From: CG10-46-32 sp964606465
GTDB lineage: Bacteria > Patescibacteriota > Patescibacteriia > UBA2169
NCBI GenBank assembly: GCA_964606465.1
Contig: CAZSGI010000011.1
Location: 1 to 17,184, forward strand
DNA length: 17,184 nt
Direction: 5' to 3'
The notes under the pieces were generated by a model. The model was not told where the DNA came from, did no database searches, and was given only the letters and a program-made list of their open reading frames with translations. The position numbers and the translations under genes are program-made. Positions 15,357-17,184 of the stretch are shown here, in pieces (position 1 is the stretch's first letter; each line of letters starts with the position of its first letter).

Positions 15357-17124
15357 GAGTGGTGGTGCGGTGAAGTTCTCGGTTGAGCCGTTGCCACTGC
15401 GCGAGATGGCGCTCCAAGGTAGCGAGGTCCCCGGCCGCTTCGGCCGCCTGAATCTGCTCCCGGATTTCGACGAGCTCTCGCGCCGTACGCCCCTTTTCGA
15501 GCCGGTTCACTAAGCTCGCAAACTCTCGCTCCCGATAATCTGCGGGGAGTATCGTGAGCTCTTCCGCGACGAGCAGCACCTCCCGAGCAAGGGATTGGAT
15601 CGGGAGGTCAAACAAATCAATACGGCCATCATACAATTCTTCGCGCCGCTTGTAAAGCTCCCGGAGCGGTTCGGTTATGAGAAGCGCGGGATCAAATGGC
15701 CGCGTTCCGCGTTCGGCAACCGCCAGGGCGAGCAACCGGACGCCCGAACGCTGGAGAACGTCCAGCGCGCGAACGAACGGCCAGTGTTCCCCGCGCGCGT
15801 CGTCTCGCGATCGTTCGCGCCGCTCGCGCGGCCTCGCTTGCAGCGCGGTCCGCAGCACCGCCTCACCAACCCCGATAAGACTGGAGAGCTTCTGCAGGTA
15901 GTGCGTCTGCTCAATGGGGTCCGCGAGGCGCGAAACCCAAGAAAGTACGGCACGGGCCGCGTTCTTTTTCCCGAAAGCGGTCGTCACGTCATGCTCCCTT
16001 TCGGCGCGCTCAAACACCCAGTCCAAAAGCTCAATGCGCTCGCTGATTGTCTGCTCCCACCGCGCGGGGTCTTTTTTGATGAGGTTGTCCGGATCAACTC
16101 CTTCGGGCAGCCGCACGACCGAGATGCGCATGTCCTCTCGCCACGCGACTTCGAGACCCCGCAGCGCCGCTTCCTGTCCCGCCGCATCCGGGTCAAACGC
16201 GAGCGCGATCTGTTTGGTGTACCGCTTGAGAAGCTGGATCTGCTCCGGGGTGAGCGCGGTTCCGGAGGAGGCGACGACGTTCGTAACGCCCGCCTGGTGC
16301 GAGCTGATGGCGTCCATGTTCCCCTCAACGATCACCGCGAGGTCCTGCTTCCTGATTTGGTGCTTCGCGCGCGAGAGCCCGTACAAGACGCCGCTCTTTT
16401 TGTAGACCGCGGTCTCGGGAGTGTTGATGTACTTACCGCCAACGCTTGCCCCAGCGGTACGGCCGGGGTCGTCCTCGTTGAGTTTGCGCGCCGTAAACCC
16501 CACCACGCTGCCGTGCACGTCGGTTATGGGAAACATCAGGCGGTTCCGAAACCGGTCGTACTGGTTTCCGCGGTCGTTGGTTGACGAAATGCCTGCCGCG
16601 GCAATTTCGTCATCCCGAAACCCGCGGCTCTTGAGGTACGCCGACACCCCTTCCCACGCGTCCGGCGCAAACCCCAACTGCCAGGCGTCGCGTGTTTCGT
16701 CGCTGACTCCGCGTTCCGAAAGGTACGCGCGCGCGTACTCGCCGCTCTTGGACCGCAAGAGCGCCTGGTGGTACCAGCTCGTCGCGTGCCGCAGGAGCTC
16801 CAGCATACGGCCGCGCTTTGATTCCTGCGCCGGATCTCTCCGCTCGAGCTTGACCCCCGCGCGCGCGGCGAGTGTGCGCAAGGCATCCGGAAACTCCACG
16901 TGTTCCATCTCCTGCACGAACGCGAACACGTCCCCACCCTTACCGCACCCAAAACAGTGCCACATGCCCCTGGACGGGCTCACCATGAACGACGGCGTCT
17001 TTTCCTGGTGGAACGGGCACCGCGCTCTCCAGTTGACTCCCCCCTTTTTCAACTCCGGGACATACTCGCGCACCACATCAACGATGTCAATGCGGTCTTT
17101 GATTTGATCCGTAACTTGGGACAT
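15331..17124 (-). CDS. dnaG: DNA primase
   Basis: 597 residues; makes RNA primers for replication at the fork. Seen: the CHC2 zinc finger (Cys36, His39, Cys57, Cys60); the RNA polymerase core with YDRFRNRLMFPI (189-200); the Toprim domain with VEGNMDA (Glu267) and DPDAAG (Asp311, Asp313) as metal ligands; and a helical C-terminal region (about 400-590) where the helicase-binding domain lies. The length matches full bacterial primases. The start ATG has no Shine-Dalgarno, but the MSQVTDQIKDRIDIVDVV opening is typical. The last 26 nt overlap rpoD. The 60 nt upstream (17125-17184) show no clear promoter before the window ends. Confidence 0.97.
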   Translation of the reverse strand: MSQVTDQIKDRIDIVDVVREYVPELKKGGVNWRARCPFHQEKTPSFMVSPSRGMWHCFGCGKGGDVFAFVQEMEHVEFPDALRTLAARAGVKLERRDPAQESKRGRMLELLRHATSWYHQALLRSKSGEYARAYLSERGVSDETRDAWQLGFAPDAWEGVSAYLKSRGFRDDEIAAAGISSTNDRGNQYDRFRNRLMFPITDVHGSVVGFTARKLNEDDPGRTAGASVGGKYINTPETAVYKKSGVLYGLSRAKHQIRKQDLAVIVEGNMDAISSHQAGVTNVVASSGTALTPEQIQLLKRYTKQIALAFDPDAAGQEAALRGLEVAWREDMRISVVRLPEGVDPDNLIKKDPARWEQTISERIELLDWVFERAEREHDVTTAFGKKNAARAVLSWVSRLADPIEQTHYLQKLSSLIGVGEAVLRTALQARPRERRERSRDDARGEHWPFVRALDVLQRSGVRLLALAVAERGTRPFDPALLITEPLRELYKRREELYDGRIDLFDLPIQSLAREVLLVAEELTILPADYREREFASLVNRLEKGRTARELVEIREQIQAAEAAGDLATLERHLAQWQRLNRELHRTTTHAGKKEDN

Positions 17125-17184
17125 AAAATTGGCGGTGTCTGTTTGAAAATATCCGAACGGAACTCTCTGGGCTCGGCGGGCGGA

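Noticed and set aside
15595..16584. Plus-strand ORF of 329 codons inside dnaG
   Set aside because: Shadow of the primase gene in GC-rich DNA; the primase frame has all the catalytic motifs.

Overview
The window reads as chromosomal DNA of a Candidate Phyla Radiation bacterium, most likely a GC-rich member of the Parcubacteria group. This is an inference from several features: a tRNA interrupted by a small group I intron, short lysine-rich extensions on housekeeping proteins, threonine/proline-rich secreted proteins, very large single-pass surface proteins, weak or absent Shine-Dalgarno sequences, and dispersed palindromes of the GTCATCCCGAGC type. TGA serves as a stop codon in several genes, so the glycine-TGA code of Gracilibacteria/Absconditabacteria does not apply. 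No database search was possible.

Layout. Positions 1-596 (minus) hold the start of a gene cut by the window edge; it encodes two helix-turn-helix (HTH) modules and then a membrane segment. Positions 778-9941 (minus) form a five-gene unit, read right to left. It begins with a 1704-residue double-HTH/membrane/fibre protein. A secreted Thr/Pro-rich protein, an M64-like putative metallopeptidase with an altered active site, an O-antigen-ligase-like membrane protein and a 70-residue membrane coiled-coil protein follow, and a strong terminator at 734-759 closes the unit. Positions 10211-10639 (minus) and 10918-13296 (plus) are divergent genes for a small membrane protein and a 792-residue Cys-repeat/coiled-coil surface protein. 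Positions 13360-13640 (minus) are tRNA-Asn(GUU) split inside the anticodon by a 206-nt group I intron. Just upstream of it lies a GIY-YIG gene (13692-13994) bracketed by inverted repeats. The right end is the dnaG-rpoD pair (17124 to 14052, minus).

The most striking content is the pair of double-HTH surface-protein genes. The 1704-residue protein joins two nearly identical excisionase/MerR-like DNA-binding modules, one transmembrane helix and a phage-tail-fibre-like ectodomain ending in a glycine-rich tip. The left-edge gene has the same N-terminal plan. Both promoter regions carry three copies of TATCGG or its complement around or just downstream of the -10 box. This suggests that the HTH modules control their own surface-protein genes. 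The idea is an inference, but it is testable. The other genes of the unit are plausibly involved in building, processing or decorating the cell surface.
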